DNA of 64,000 nt from Streptomyces amritsarensis (GTDB lineage Bacteria > Actinomycetota > Actinomycetes > Streptomycetales > Streptomycetaceae): positions 1 through 64,000 of the forward strand of contig NZ_MQUR01000015.1 in assembly GCF_001953875.1 (NCBI RefSeq). The letters are read 5' to 3'. Below, piece after piece: positions 38,966 to 47,875 of the stretch. Each line of letters opens with the position of its first letter. The first letter of the stretch is position 1. The notes beneath the pieces were generated by a model, which worked only from the letters and a program-made list of their open reading frames with translations, was not told where the DNA came from and made no database searches. A program made the translations under genes and the position numbers.

Positions 38966-41545
38966 ATGAGCGAGCACCGCCGCAAACCGCCGCAGCCCCA
39001 GGGCGGGGGGCGGGCCTCCGCCCGCCGCGCCGCCCAGCAGCGCCCCGGTAGGGGTGCCGGACGTGACGTTTCCACCGCGTCGCACAGCGGCCCGTACGCA
39101 CAACAGCCCGCCCAGGGCAGCCGCGCCGATGCCCGCCGGGCCGCGCAAAGAGGGGCCTCGGGCCGCGGTAGAGGCGCCGGCAGCGCGCGCGGCGCCGGCC
39201 GCCCGGACAAGCGGCTGATCAACTACCCGCGGTCCGACCGGGACGGCTGGAAGCGCTTCGTGCCCTCCTGGAAGCTGGTCTCCGGCACCGCACTGGGCTT
39301 CTTCTCGGTCATCATCGCCGGTACCGGAATCGGCATCGCGATGGTGGACACGCCGGACCCGAACAAGGCGGCCGAGGCGCAGAACAACGTCTTCTACTGG
39401 GCCGACGGCAGCCAGATGGTGGCGACGGGCGGTTCGATGAACCGGCAGATCGTCCCCATCTCGAGCATCCCCCAGGCGATGAGGGACGCCGTGATCGCGG
39501 CGGAGAACGAGTCCTTCGAGACCGACAAGGGCGTGGACCCGATGGGCATCGCCCGCGCCGTGTGGAACATGGGCACGGGCGGGTCCACCCAGGGCGGCTC
39601 GACCATCACCCAGCAGTACGTGAAGAACACGTACCTGGACTCCGACCAGACGCTCAAGAGGAAGGTCACCGAGCTCTTCATCGCGATAAGGCTGGGTGTC
39701 AAGGAGGAGAAGGACACGGTCCTCGCGGGATACCTCAACACCGCCTACTACGGGCGGGACGCCTACGGCATCCAGGCCGCGGCCCGCGCCTACTTCGGCA
39801 AGGACAGCCAGGACCTGAACCCATCCGAGTGCGCCTTCCTCGCGGCCGTGCTCAAGGGCCCCAACCTCTACAACCCGGACGGCGGCATCGGCGCCGCCGC
39901 CACTCCCGAGCTCAACTCGGACCGTGCCAAGAAGCGCTGGGCCTGGGTGCTGGACCGCGAGGTCGAGGTCGGCCGCATGGACCCGGCGGAGCGCGCGAAG
40001 CACACGCAGTTCCCCGCGCTCGTCGAGTCGGAGCAGGCCCGCGGGATGACCGGCCAGATCGGCTACATGGTCGACACGGCCAAGGCGTACGTGATGAAGA
40101 CCAAGGGCATCACCGCCGAGCAGATGGCCCGGGGCGGCTACCGGATCAAAACCACCTTCGAGAAGCCGAAGGTGGAAGCCATGGTGAAGGCGGTCGAGGA
40201 CATCCGTGCCGGGCTGATCGACGAGAAGAAGCGCCCGGACACCGACACCTTCGTACAGTTCGGCGCCGCCTCCGTGGACGTGAAGACCGGCGCGCTGGTG
40301 GCCCTCTACGGCGGCCCGGGCTGGGACAAGAAGTACTTCAGCAACAACGCCAACACCAGCGGCGTCCCGGTCGGCTCGACCTGGAAGCCGTACGTGCTGG
40401 CCGCGGCCATGGAGTACGGCACACAGAACTCCAACGGCAAGGGCATCTCGGTCGACAGCAAGTACCAGGCGAACGACCTCACGGTGATCAACAACCGTGA
40501 GGGCAAGCCGCTGCGCGACTCCTCGGGCAACCCGTTCAGGCAGAAGAACGAGAGCCCCACCCCCTTCGGGTACGTGACCCTCAACGAGGCGATGGAGAAG
40601 TCCATCAACGTCCCGTTCGCCCAGCTCGTCTTCGACGTCGGCCACGACAAGGTCAAGAACGTCGCGAAGTCCACGGGCATCCTCGAGGAGTCGATCAACC
40701 CCAACAACGACGCCTCCTTCGCCCTGGGCACCTCCACCCCCAGCGCCATCCGCATGGCCGACTCGTACGCGACCTTCGCCGCCTCCGGCATGCACCGCGA
40801 GCCGTACTCCGTGACCGCGGTCGACAAGGACGGCGAGAAGCTGTCCGGCTTCGAGCCGCCCAAGGACCAGCGGGCCATGGACAACGCGGTCGCGGACAAC
40901 GTCACCAAGGTGCTGGAGAACGTCATCGAGAACGGCACCGGCAAGAAGGCCAAGAAGCTGGGCCGGCCCGCAGCGGGCAAGACCGGTACCACGGACGAGA
41001 ACAAGTCGGCGTGGTTCGTCGGCTACACCCCGGAACTGTCCACCTCCGTGGTCCTCTTCCGCACCGACCCCAACTCGGCGGAGAAGAAGCTGATCTCCAT
41101 GAAGGGCGTGGGCGACATCCCCTCCCTGCACGGTGGTGACATCCCTGCCGAGATCTGGACCGAGTACATGGCCGAGGCCCTCAAGGGCACCCCGGTCAAG
41201 CAGTTCCCGGAGGCCGAGGACATCGGCGTCACGGCCGACTCCGCCGGCGCCCCCTCCCCCACCCCCGCGGCACCCGTCACGCCGTCCCAGTCCCCGTCGT
41301 CGCTCCCGCCGAGCTCGCCGCCGCCGTCTCCGTCCCCGTCCACGGGCGGTGGCCGGCCGTGCAAGCCGTGGGAGCTGTACTGCGACCCGGACACCACGCG
41401 CGGCGGCACCAACGAGGGCACGGACACCGGCACCAGCTCAGGGGTCATCGGCGGGCCCAGCGGCTCCCCGTCCCCGTCGCCCAGCGGCAGACCCGGACGT
41501 CCGGGCGGCCTCACCGGATCGACCACCGGCACCGCGGTGGACTGA
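38966..41545 (+). CDS. Bifunctional class A penicillin-binding protein
   Basis: 859 residues from ATG 38966 with GAGGAG upstream. The N-terminal ~95 residues are basic and disordered, then a membrane helix (LVSGTALGFFSVIIAGTGIGIAM). The glycosyltransferase (GT51) domain has the catalytic ENESFETDKGVD and GGSTITQQYVKN. The transpeptidase domain has SxxK in GSTWKP, SxN in EKSINVP and KTG in AAGKTGTTD. The C-terminal ~110 residues are Pro/Ser/Gly-rich. It polymerises and cross-links peptidoglycan. Homologues sit at this locus in other streptomycetes. Followed by a strong terminator. Confidence 0.95.
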   Translation: MSEHRRKPPQPQGGGRASARRAAQQRPGRGAGRDVSTASHSGPYAQQPAQGSRADARRAAQRGASGRGRGAGSARGAGRPDKRLINYPRSDRDGWKRFVPSWKLVSGTALGFFSVIIAGTGIGIAMVDTPDPNKAAEAQNNVFYWADGSQMVATGGSMNRQIVPISSIPQAMRDAVIAAENESFETDKGVDPMGIARAVWNMGTGGSTQGGSTITQQYVKNTYLDSDQTLKRKVTELFIAIRLGVKEEKDTVLAGYLNTAYYGRDAYGIQAAARAYFGKDSQDLNPSECAFLAAVLKGPNLYNPDGGIGAAATPELNSDRAKKRWAWVLDREVEVGRMDPAERAKHTQFPALVESEQARGMTGQIGYMVDTAKAYVMKTKGITAEQMARGGYRIKTTFEKPKVEAMVKAVEDIRAGLIDEKKRPDTDTFVQFGAASVDVKTGALVALYGGPGWDKKYFSNNANTSGVPVGSTWKPYVLAAAMEYGTQNSNGKGISVDSKYQANDLTVINNREGKPLRDSSGNPFRQKNESPTPFGYVTLNEAMEKSINVPFAQLVFDVGHDKVKNVAKSTGILEESINPNNDASFALGTSTPSAIRMADSYATFAASGMHREPYSVTAVDKDGEKLSGFEPPKDQRAMDNAVADNVTKVLENVIENGTGKKAKKLGRPAAGKTGTTDENKSAWFVGYTPELSTSVVLFRTDPNSAEKKLISMKGVGDIPSLHGGDIPAEIWTEYMAEALKGTPVKQFPEAEDIGVTADSAGAPSPTPAAPVTPSQSPSSLPPSSPPPSPSPSTGGGRPCKPWELYCDPDTTRGGTNEGTDTGTSSGVIGGPSGSPSPSPSGRPGRPGGLTGSTTGTAVD

Positions 41546-41571
41546 TCCGCTCCACCGTCCCCCGAAGGCCC

Positions 41572-41606
41572 GGAAGGCCGTCGCACACGCTGTGCGGCGG
41601 CCTTCC
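41572..41606 (+). terminator. Terminator after the PBP gene
   Basis: A 15-bp stem with one G-U pair (GGAAGGCCG...CGGCCTTCC outer, CGCAC/GTGCG inner) and a 5-nt loop, 27 nt after the PBP stop, followed by CCCCG. Confidence 0.78.
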
Positions 41607-41640
41607 CCCGTTCCCGGTCCCGTACGGCAGGATGACCCCC

Positions 41641-43101
41641 ATGACCCAGGTGCACCAGGACCGCCCCGTACTGCCCACGCAGCAGGACGAGGTCGCCGCA
41701 GCCGGCAGTGAGCTCATCGGCGGCCCGATCGGCCGCTACGCCCGCCTCGGCGGCCACTGGCTGGGACCGGTGCGCGTCGTGGCCCTCATCGCCATCGGCA
41801 TGTTCGCGCTCGGCATGGTGCAGAAGCTGCCCTGCTACGAGTGGGCCTGGTTCCGCGGTGCGTCCTCGCAGTACACCCACGCCTGCTACTCCGACATCCC
41901 GCACCTGTACGCGGTCCGGGGCTTCGCCGACAACCTGACGCCCTACTTCGACCGGCTCCCCGGCGACATGGAGTACCTGGAGTACCCGGTGCTCACCGGG
42001 CTCTTCATGGAGATCGCCTCCTGGCTCACCCCCGGCAGCGGCTCGATGCAGCACCGCGAGCAGATGTACTGGATGGTCAACGCGGGCATGCTGATGGCCT
42101 GCGCCGCGGTCATCGCCGTGTGCGTCGCGCGCACCCACCGCCGCCGGCCCTGGGACGCCCTGCTCTTCGCGCTCGCACCCGCCTTCGCCCTGACGGCGAC
42201 GATCAACTGGGACCTGCTGGCCATCGCCCTGACCGCGGCCGGCATGCTCATGTGGTCCCGTGGGCGGACGGTCCTCTTCGGCGTCCTCATCGGCCTGGCC
42301 ACCGCCGCGAAGCTGTACCCCGTCCTGCTGCTCGGGGTCCTGTTCGTGCTCTGCTGGCGGGCCGGCAAGTGGCGCGACTTCGGCCTGGCCGCCTGCGGCG
42401 CGGCCGGAGCCTGGCTCGTGGTCAACCTTCCCGTCATGTACTTCGCCTGGGACGGCTGGAAGAAGTTCTACACCTTCAGCCAGGAGCGGCCCATCGACTT
42501 CGGCTCCGTCTGGCTGCTGATCTCCCAGCGCTCCGGCAACCCCCTGCACGACGCCAACACGTACGCGACCGGGCTGACGCTCCTGCTGTGCGGGGCCATC
42601 GCACTCCTCACCCTGACCGCCCCCCGCCGCCCGCGCTTCGCCCAGCTGGCCTTCCTGGTCGTCGCCGCCTTCATCCTCTGCAACAAGGTCTACTCGCCGC
42701 AGTACGTGCTGTGGCTCATCCCGCTCGCCGCGCTGGCCCGGCCGCGCTGGCGCGACTTCCTGGTCTGGCAGGCCGGAGAGGTCGCCTACTTCCTCGGGAT
42801 CTGGTTCTACCTCGCCTACATCAACAGCGGGGACAAGCACCAGGGCCTGCCCGTGGAGGGCTACCAGCTCGCGATCGCGGCCCACCTGCTCGCCACGCTG
42901 TACCTGTGCGCCGTCGTCGTCCGCGACATCCTGTACCCGGAGCACGACGTCGTACGGCGGGACGGCTCGGACGACCCCTCCGGGGGCATCCTGGACGGCG
43001 CCGAGGACGTGTTCGTGATGTCGGACGCAGCGAGGGCGCCGCGGTACGCGACGCCCTCGGAGGGACAGCGGGTCGACTGGGGCGCCGGCCCCAAGGACTG
43101 A
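41641..43101 (+). CDS. Polytopic membrane protein, GT87 (DUF2029) glycosyltransferase type
   Basis: About 486 residues from ATG 41641, chosen for AGGAT 8 nt upstream; ATG 41632 is possible. Roughly 10-12 membrane helices. Family-like features: an acidic extracytoplasmic loop DRLPGDMEYLEYPVLTGL (the D/E-rich loop carrying catalytic residues of polyprenyl-phosphate-mannose-dependent enzymes), NWDLLAIALTAAG, TAAKLYPVLLLGVLF and the VYSPQYVLWL motif. Such enzymes transfer sugars from polyprenyl phosphate outside the membrane. Acceptor unknown. Convergent with the racemase-like gene, 10 nt apart. Confidence 0.85.
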   Translation: MTQVHQDRPVLPTQQDEVAAAGSELIGGPIGRYARLGGHWLGPVRVVALIAIGMFALGMVQKLPCYEWAWFRGASSQYTHACYSDIPHLYAVRGFADNLTPYFDRLPGDMEYLEYPVLTGLFMEIASWLTPGSGSMQHREQMYWMVNAGMLMACAAVIAVCVARTHRRRPWDALLFALAPAFALTATINWDLLAIALTAAGMLMWSRGRTVLFGVLIGLATAAKLYPVLLLGVLFVLCWRAGKWRDFGLAACGAAGAWLVVNLPVMYFAWDGWKKFYTFSQERPIDFGSVWLLISQRSGNPLHDANTYATGLTLLLCGAIALLTLTAPRRPRFAQLAFLVVAAFILCNKVYSPQYVLWLIPLAALARPRWRDFLVWQAGEVAYFLGIWFYLAYINSGDKHQGLPVEGYQLAIAAHLLATLYLCAVVVRDILYPEHDVVRRDGSDDPSGGILDGAEDVFVMSDAARAPRYATPSEGQRVDWGAGPKD

Positions 43102-43111
43102 CCGGGACGGC

Positions 43112-44143
43112 TCAGGAGTCGAGCATCCGGTCGAACTGCGTGGTGGTGTGGCGCAGGTGCGCCACCAGCTCGTCGCCGACCTTCGGCTCCGTCGCGTCGG
43201 CGGGCACGAACAGGATCGACACCTGCATGTGGGGCGGCTCGGCGAACCAGCGCTGCTTGCCCGCCCACACGAACGGCGAAAGGTTCCGGTTGACCGTGGC
43301 CAGGCCCGCCCGGGCGACACCCTTGGCACGCGGCATCACACCGTGCAGCGCCTTCGGGGCCTCCAGGCCCACACCGTGCGAGGTACCGCCGGCGACCACG
43401 ACCAGCCAGCCGTCCGACGCGGCCTTCTGCTGGCGGTAGCCGAACCGGTCGCCCTTGGCCACACGCGTGACGTCGAGTACCGAGCCGCGGTAGGCGGTGG
43501 CCTCGTGGTCGCCCAGCCACAGCCGGGTGCCGATGCGGGCCCGGAAGCGGGTCTGCGGGAACTGCTGCTGGAGTCGTGCCAGCTCCTCGGCCCGCAGGTG
43601 GCTGACGAACATGGTGTGCAGCGGCAGCCGGGCCGCACGCAGCCGGTCCATCCAGCCGATGACCTCCTCCACGGCGTCCGAGCCGTCCGGGCGGTCCAGC
43701 GGCAGGTGCAGGGCGAAGCCCTCCAGCCGCACGTCCTCGATGGCGCCGTGCAGCTGGCCGAGGTCCTGCTCGGAGATGCCGTGGCGGCGCATCGAACTCA
43801 TGCACTCGATGACCACGCGGGCACCGACCAGGCTGCGGACCCCCTCCAGCGAGGACACCGAGCGGATGACCCGGTCCGGCAGCGGCACCGGCTCCTCGCC
43901 CCGGCGGAACGGGGTCAGGACGAGCAGGTCGCCGCCGAACCAGTCCTTGATGCTGGCGGCCTCGTACGTCGTGCCGACCGCGAGCACGTCGGCGCCCATC
44001 CGGGTCGCCTCCTCGCACAGCCGCTCGTGCCCGAAGCCGTAGCCGTTGCCCTTGCAGACCGGGACCATCCCGGGGAACTGGTCCTGGACCTGCTTCTGGT
44101 GCGCACGCCAGCGCGCGGTGTCGACGTAGAGCGTGAGCGCCAT
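43112..44143 (-). CDS. Alanine-racemase-like PLP protein
   Basis: 343 residues. The N-terminal TIM-barrel start aligns with alanine racemase (LYVDTARWRAHQKQV; VPVCKGNGYGFGHE with Lys31 as the expected PLP lysine, canonical 'VKANAYGHG'). The C-terminal half has the linker GDRFGYRQQKAASDG, but where alanine racemases have GYADG with the second catalytic Tyr the sequence reads VVVAGGTSHGVGL; that tyrosine is not apparent. So I call it racemase-fold, activity uncertain. Its partner neighbour is FemX, 78 nt upstream on the same strand, suggesting a wall-linked job. Confidence 0.82.
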   Translation of the reverse strand: MALTLYVDTARWRAHQKQVQDQFPGMVPVCKGNGYGFGHERLCEEATRMGADVLAVGTTYEAASIKDWFGGDLLVLTPFRRGEEPVPLPDRVIRSVSSLEGVRSLVGARVVIECMSSMRRHGISEQDLGQLHGAIEDVRLEGFALHLPLDRPDGSDAVEEVIGWMDRLRAARLPLHTMFVSHLRAEELARLQQQFPQTRFRARIGTRLWLGDHEATAYRGSVLDVTRVAKGDRFGYRQQKAASDGWLVVVAGGTSHGVGLEAPKALHGVMPRAKGVARAGLATVNRNLSPFVWAGKQRWFAEPPHMQVSILFVPADATEPKVGDELVAHLRHTTTQFDRMLDS

Positions 44144-44221
44144 GCCCGTCCGGAACCTCTCCTGTGAAGCTGCCTGGTGCAGCGGGACTGTGCGGGGAAA
44201 GCGGGTGGATCTGGGGGTGGG

Positions 44222-45340
44222 TCAGCGACGCGACATGTAGATGTCGAGTGCCTTGTGCAGCACCTTGTTCAGCGGGAAGTCCCACTCGCCGACGTACTCG
44301 ACGGCTTCGCCGCCGGTACCGACCTTGAACTGGATCAAACCGAACAGGTGGTCGTTCTCGTCCAGCGTGTCAGAGATTCCGCGCAGGTCGTAGACGCTCG
44401 CACCGAGTGCGTACGCGTCGCGCAGCATGCGCCACTGCATCGCGTTCGAGGGACGGACCTCACGCTTGTGGTTGGCGGAAGCGCCGTACGAGTACCAGAC
44501 GTGCTGGCCGACGGTGAGCATCGTGGCGGCGGCCAGCGGCTCTCCCTCGTGCGTGGCGATGTACAGGCGCATCCGGTTGGGGTCCTCGGAGTTGAGGGCC
44601 GTCCACTGGCGCTGGAAGTAGCTGAGGGGGCGCGGGCGGAACTTGTCGCGCTCGGCCGTGATCTCGTAGAGGTGCTGCCAGGTCGGCAGGTCGTCGTAGC
44701 CGCCCTGGACGACCTCGACGCCGGCCTTCTCCGCCTTCTTGATGTTGCGGCGCCACAGCTGGTTGAAGCCCTTGAGGACGTCGTCCAGCGAGCGGTTGGC
44801 GAGCGGTACCTGGAAGACGTAGCGCGGCTGTACGTCGCCGAAGCCGGCGCCGCCGTCCTCGGCCTGCTGCCAGCCCATGCGGCGCAGCTTGTCGGACACC
44901 TCGAAGGCGCGCGGCTCGATGACCGAGGCCTCCACGTCGCGCAGGCGCTTGACGTCGGGGTCCTGGATCCCGGCCTTGATGGCGGCCGAGTTCCAGCGGC
45001 GGATGACGACGGGCGGGCCCATCTTCACGGTGAAGGCACCCTGCTGCTTGAGGTGGGCCAGCATCGGCTGGAGCCACTCCTCCAGGTTCGGGGCGTACCA
45101 GTTGATGACCGGGCCCTCGGGGAGGTAGGCGAGGTAGCGCTTCACCTTGGGCAGCTGGCGGTAGAGCACGAGTGCCGCTCCGACGAGTTCCTCGGACTCG
45201 TTGAACCAACCGAGGTTCTCGGAACGCCACTCGTTCTTCACGTCGGCCCACGCCGGGACCTGGCAGTGGCTCGCCGAGGGCAGGCTCTGGAGGTAACCCA
45301 GATGCTGCTCTCGGCTGATGGTCCTCAGGGACAGGCTCAT
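44222..45340 (-). CDS. femX: FemX-like peptidoglycan aminoacyltransferase
   Basis: 372 residues with two tandem GNAT-like halves and the Fem-family signature LWRRNIKKAEKAGVEV followed by the charged helical arm. FemABX proteins use aminoacyl-tRNA to add the first residue of the interpeptide bridge to lipid II; in Streptomyces FemX attaches one glycine to the stem peptide (family knowledge). It has PEGPVINWYAPNLEEWLQPMLAHLKQQG and YDLRGISDTLDENDHLFGLIQFKVGTGG near the C-terminus, typical of the family. Near the PBP and GT87 genes, in a cell-wall neighbourhood. Confidence 0.9.
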   Translation of the reverse strand: MSLSLRTISREQHLGYLQSLPSASHCQVPAWADVKNEWRSENLGWFNESEELVGAALVLYRQLPKVKRYLAYLPEGPVINWYAPNLEEWLQPMLAHLKQQGAFTVKMGPPVVIRRWNSAAIKAGIQDPDVKRLRDVEASVIEPRAFEVSDKLRRMGWQQAEDGGAGFGDVQPRYVFQVPLANRSLDDVLKGFNQLWRRNIKKAEKAGVEVVQGGYDDLPTWQHLYEITAERDKFRPRPLSYFQRQWTALNSEDPNRMRLYIATHEGEPLAAATMLTVGQHVWYSYGASANHKREVRPSNAMQWRMLRDAYALGASVYDLRGISDTLDENDHLFGLIQFKVGTGGEAVEYVGEWDFPLNKVLHKALDIYMSRR

Positions 45341-45481
45341 GCGGGGCGTCTCCTCGGCGGCTTCGCTGGCTATGGCGCGAAGCCTACTGCGACAGGGGCG
45401 CCACCCTTCTGGGGGACGGGCCGTGGGCCCGGGCCGGTGTTCGGCCGGCGCCCTGCCGAGGAGGTGCCGCGGGCGGCCCGG

Positions 45482-45784
45482 TCAGCCCCCGAAGAGGCCG
45501 CCGTGGAACATGCCGAGGTAGAAGCCGATGGCAGACGCGCCAAGGCCGATGATCAGCGCGAAGCGCTCGCGTGTCGTGACGGAGACGAACTGTCCGTACG
45601 CGCCGGTCAGGATGCCGATCAGCCCGGCCCACGAGCTGATCAGATGCAGGTTGTGGAAGAAGGCCGTGACGAACGCCACGGCGCCGAGGGTCAGGGTGAC
45701 CGCCATCAGGGCGTCCTGCAGCGGGTGGGGCTTTCCGTCGGTGGAGAGCAGGGAGATCTGAGGGGACCGCATTGCCTGTGCCAT
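45482..45784 (-). CDS. Small membrane protein of unknown function
   Basis: 100 residues from ATG 45784, with GGAGG about 9 nt upstream. Three hydrophobic helices: [37 protein letters not shown] and [26 protein letters not shown]. The N-terminus ([20 protein letters not shown]) is cytoplasmic or soluble. No characterised family recognised; homologues lie upstream of rpsF in other streptomycetes. It is divergent from rpsF across a 250-nt promoter region. Confidence 0.8.
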   Translation of the reverse strand: MAQAMRSPQISLLSTDGKPHPLQDALMAVTLTLGAVAFVTAFFHNLHLISSWAGLIGILTGAYGQFVSVTTRERFALIIGLGASAIGFYLGMFHGGLFGG

Positions 45785-46034
45785 CGGAAGGCACCTCCTG
45801 GCTGAAGCTGGCAGTGCTGCGGGCTGCCTCCGGCAGGGGGCCGAGGGCATAGCACCGAGCACACCCGATGGATACAGATTGTGGCCCTCTCCTGCCGGAT
45901 TTCAACCGGAAGGACGCGAGCAGGTAGTCTGTACAGCTGCGCGGTGTCTGCTCTGCGGACGCCGTGCTCACGCATCACGACCCTCCTGCCACGGAACGAC
46001 CGTGGCCGCTGAGTCCAAAGGAGGTGGGTTCCAC

Positions 46035-46325
46035 ATGCGTCACTACGAAGTGATGGTCATCCTCGACCCCGATCTCGAGGAGCGCGCTGTCTCCCCGCTG
46101 ATCGAGAACTTCCTCTCCGTCGTCCGTGAGGGCAACGGAAAGGTCGAGAAGGTCGACACCTGGGGCCGTCGTCGTCTCGCTTACGAGATCAAGAAGAAGC
46201 CCGAGGGCATCTACTCGGTCATCGACCTCCAGGCCGAGCCTGCGGTCGTCAAGGAGCTTGACCGACAGATGAACCTGAACGAGTCGGTTCTCCGGACCAA
46301 GGTCCTTCGCCCCGAGACCCACTGA
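46035..46325 (+). CDS. rpsF: 30S ribosomal protein S6
   Basis: 96 residues; ATG start with a perfect Shine-Dalgarno AAAGGAGGTG at 46018-46027. Begins [19 protein letters not shown] and has [21 protein letters not shown], signature of S6. S6 pairs with S18 in the 30S platform. First gene of rpsF-ssb-rpsR-rplI, the conserved actinobacterial order; its promoter is in the 45785-46034 gap. Confidence 0.97.
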   Translation: MRHYEVMVILDPDLEERAVSPLIENFLSVVREGNGKVEKVDTWGRRRLAYEIKKKPEGIYSVIDLQAEPAVVKELDRQMNLNESVLRTKVLRPETH

Positions 46326-46397
46326 ACTTCGGTTCAGCGGTAATCGGGATCGAGTAGCACAGCAGCCCAGCAGCAATCCCCGCCGAGAGGTTCATCC

Positions 46398-46988
46398 ATG
46401 GCAGGCGAGACCGTCATCACGGTCGTCGGCAATCTCGTCGACGACCCCGAGCTGCGCTTCACCCCCTCGGGTGCGGCGGTCGCGAAGTTCCGTGTCGCGT
46501 CCACCCCCCGCACCTTCGACCGTCAGACCAATGAGTGGAAGGACGGCGAGAGCCTGTTCCTGACCTGCTCGGTGTGGCGGCAGGCGGCGGAGAACGTCGC
46601 CGAGTCCCTCCAGCGAGGCATGCGCGTCATCGTGCAGGGCCGGCTGAGGCAGCGGTCGTACGAGGACCGTGAGGGTGTCAAGCGCACGGTCTACGAGCTG
46701 GACGTCGAGGAAGTCGGCCCCAGCCTGAAGAACGCCACGGCCAAGGTCGCCAAGACCACCGGCCGCGGTGGCCAGGGTGGATACGGCGGCGGCGGTCAGC
46801 AGCAGGGCGGCGGCGGTGGCTGGGGCGGAGCCCCCAGCGGCGGCCAGCAGGGCGGCGGAGCTCCCTCCGACGACCCGTGGGCGTCCAGCGCGCCGGCCGG
46901 TGGCCAGCAGCAGGGCGGCGGCGGGGGCGGTTGGGGCGGAAGCTCCGGCGGCTCCGGCGGTGGCTACTCGGACGAGCCGCCCTTCTAG
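46398..46988 (+). CDS. ssb: Single-stranded DNA-binding protein
   Basis: 196 residues. The OB fold (1-~110) starts [34 protein letters not shown]. The linker (~120-190) is Gly/Gln-rich with repeats of GGGGGW. The C-terminal tip YSDEPPF is the acidic DxxPF-type peptide that recruits DNA-processing partners. It coats single-stranded DNA in replication and repair. It lies between rpsF and rpsR, 72 and 42 nt gaps, in one operon. Confidence 0.97.
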   Translation: MAGETVITVVGNLVDDPELRFTPSGAAVAKFRVASTPRTFDRQTNEWKDGESLFLTCSVWRQAAENVAESLQRGMRVIVQGRLRQRSYEDREGVKRTVYELDVEEVGPSLKNATAKVAKTTGRGGQGGYGGGGQQQGGGGGWGGAPSGGQQGGGAPSDDPWASSAPAGGQQQGGGGGGWGGSSGGSGGGYSDEPPF

Positions 46989-47030
46989 GGCAGCTCCATC
47001 CAAACTTCTTGATCACACAGGAGAGACACA

Positions 47031-47267
47031 ATGGCGAAGCCGCCTGTGCGCAAGCCTAAGAAGAAGGTCTGCGCGTTCTGCAAGGACAAGACCGCTTACG
47101 TGGACTACAAGGACACGAACATGCTGCGGAAGTTCATTTCCGACCGCGGCAAGATCCGTGCCCGCCGCGTCACCGGCAACTGCACGCAGCACCAGCGTGA
47201 CGTCGCCACGGCCGTGAAGAACAGCCGTGAGATGGCGCTGCTGCCCTACACGTCCACCGCGCGATAA
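47031..47267 (+). CDS. rpsR: 30S ribosomal protein S18 (cysteine-containing form)
   Basis: 78 residues. The CxxC at VCAFCKDK with a further Cys-x-x-His at GNCTQHQ marks the zinc-ribbon (C+) paralogue; streptomycetes usually also carry a cysteine-free copy elsewhere that Zur switches on when zinc is scarce. Contains [23 protein letters not shown], the S18 core. Third gene of the rpsF operon. Confidence 0.97.
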   Translation: MAKPPVRKPKKKVCAFCKDKTAYVDYKDTNMLRKFISDRGKIRARRVTGNCTQHQRDVATAVKNSREMALLPYTSTAR

Positions 47268-47285
47268 GGAAAGGGTGACCGACTA

Positions 47286-47732
47286 ATGAAGATCATCCTG
47301 ACCCACGAGGTTTCTGGCCTCGGTGCCGCCGGCGATGTCGTCGACGTCAAGGACGGTTACGCTCGCAACTACCTGGTCCCGCGTGGTTTCGCGATCCGCT
47401 GGACCAAGGGTGGCGAGAAGGACGTGGCGCAGATCCGCCGCGCCCGCAAGATCCACGAGATCGCGACCATCGAGCAGGCCAACGAGGTCAAGGCCAAGCT
47501 CGAGGGTGTGAAGGTCCGTCTGGCCACCCGCGCGGGTGACGCCGGTCGTCTCTTCGGCTCCGTGACCCCGGCCGACATCGCCACGGCGATCGAGGCTTCC
47601 GGTGGCCCGAAGGTCGACAAGCGCCGCGTTGAGCTCGGCTCCCCGATCAAGACCCTCGGTTCGTACCAGGTCTCCGTGCGTCTGCACACCGACGTGGCCG
47701 CGAACGTGGGCATCGAGGTCGTCGCCGCCTAA
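47286..47732 (+). CDS. rplI: 50S ribosomal protein L9
   Basis: 148 residues; [36 protein letters not shown] is the classical L9 N-terminal domain, followed by a long connecting helix and the C-terminal domain ([14 protein letters not shown]). It stabilises 23S rRNA and reading-frame maintenance. Last gene of the operon, before a strong terminator. Confidence 0.97.
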   Translation: MKIILTHEVSGLGAAGDVVDVKDGYARNYLVPRGFAIRWTKGGEKDVAQIRRARKIHEIATIEQANEVKAKLEGVKVRLATRAGDAGRLFGSVTPADIATAIEASGGPKVDKRRVELGSPIKTLGSYQVSVRLHTDVAANVGIEVVAA

Positions 47733-47741
47733 GGCTGCACG

Positions 47742-47776
47742 CGAAGGGCCGCACCCCGCCGGGGTGCGGCCCTTCG
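47742..47776 (+). terminator. Terminator of the rpsF operon
   Basis: A 16-bp perfect stem (47742-47757 with 47761-47776) and a 3-nt loop, followed by TCGTTCC. It begins 10 nt after the rplI stop. Confidence 0.88.
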
Positions 47777-47825
47777 TCGTTCCCTGGCTTCTCCGGGAAG
47801 CGCCGCATGTCGGCGGCCGGGCTGT

Positions 47826-47839
47826 GTTTCACGTGAAAC
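47826..47839. other. parS: parS site after rplI
   Basis: Exact GTTTCACGTGAAAC, with flanking TGT/ACA symmetry, 93 nt after rplI. Confidence 0.92.
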
Positions 47840-47858
47840 ACGGCGACGGCTCGGCGAT

Positions 47859-47872
47859 GTTTCACGTGAAAC
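47859..47872. other. parS: parS site next to the MATE gene
   Basis: Exact GTTTCACGTGAAAC, 19 nt from the previous site and 3 nt beyond the MATE stop codon. Confidence 0.92.
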
Positions 47873-47875
47873 GGC

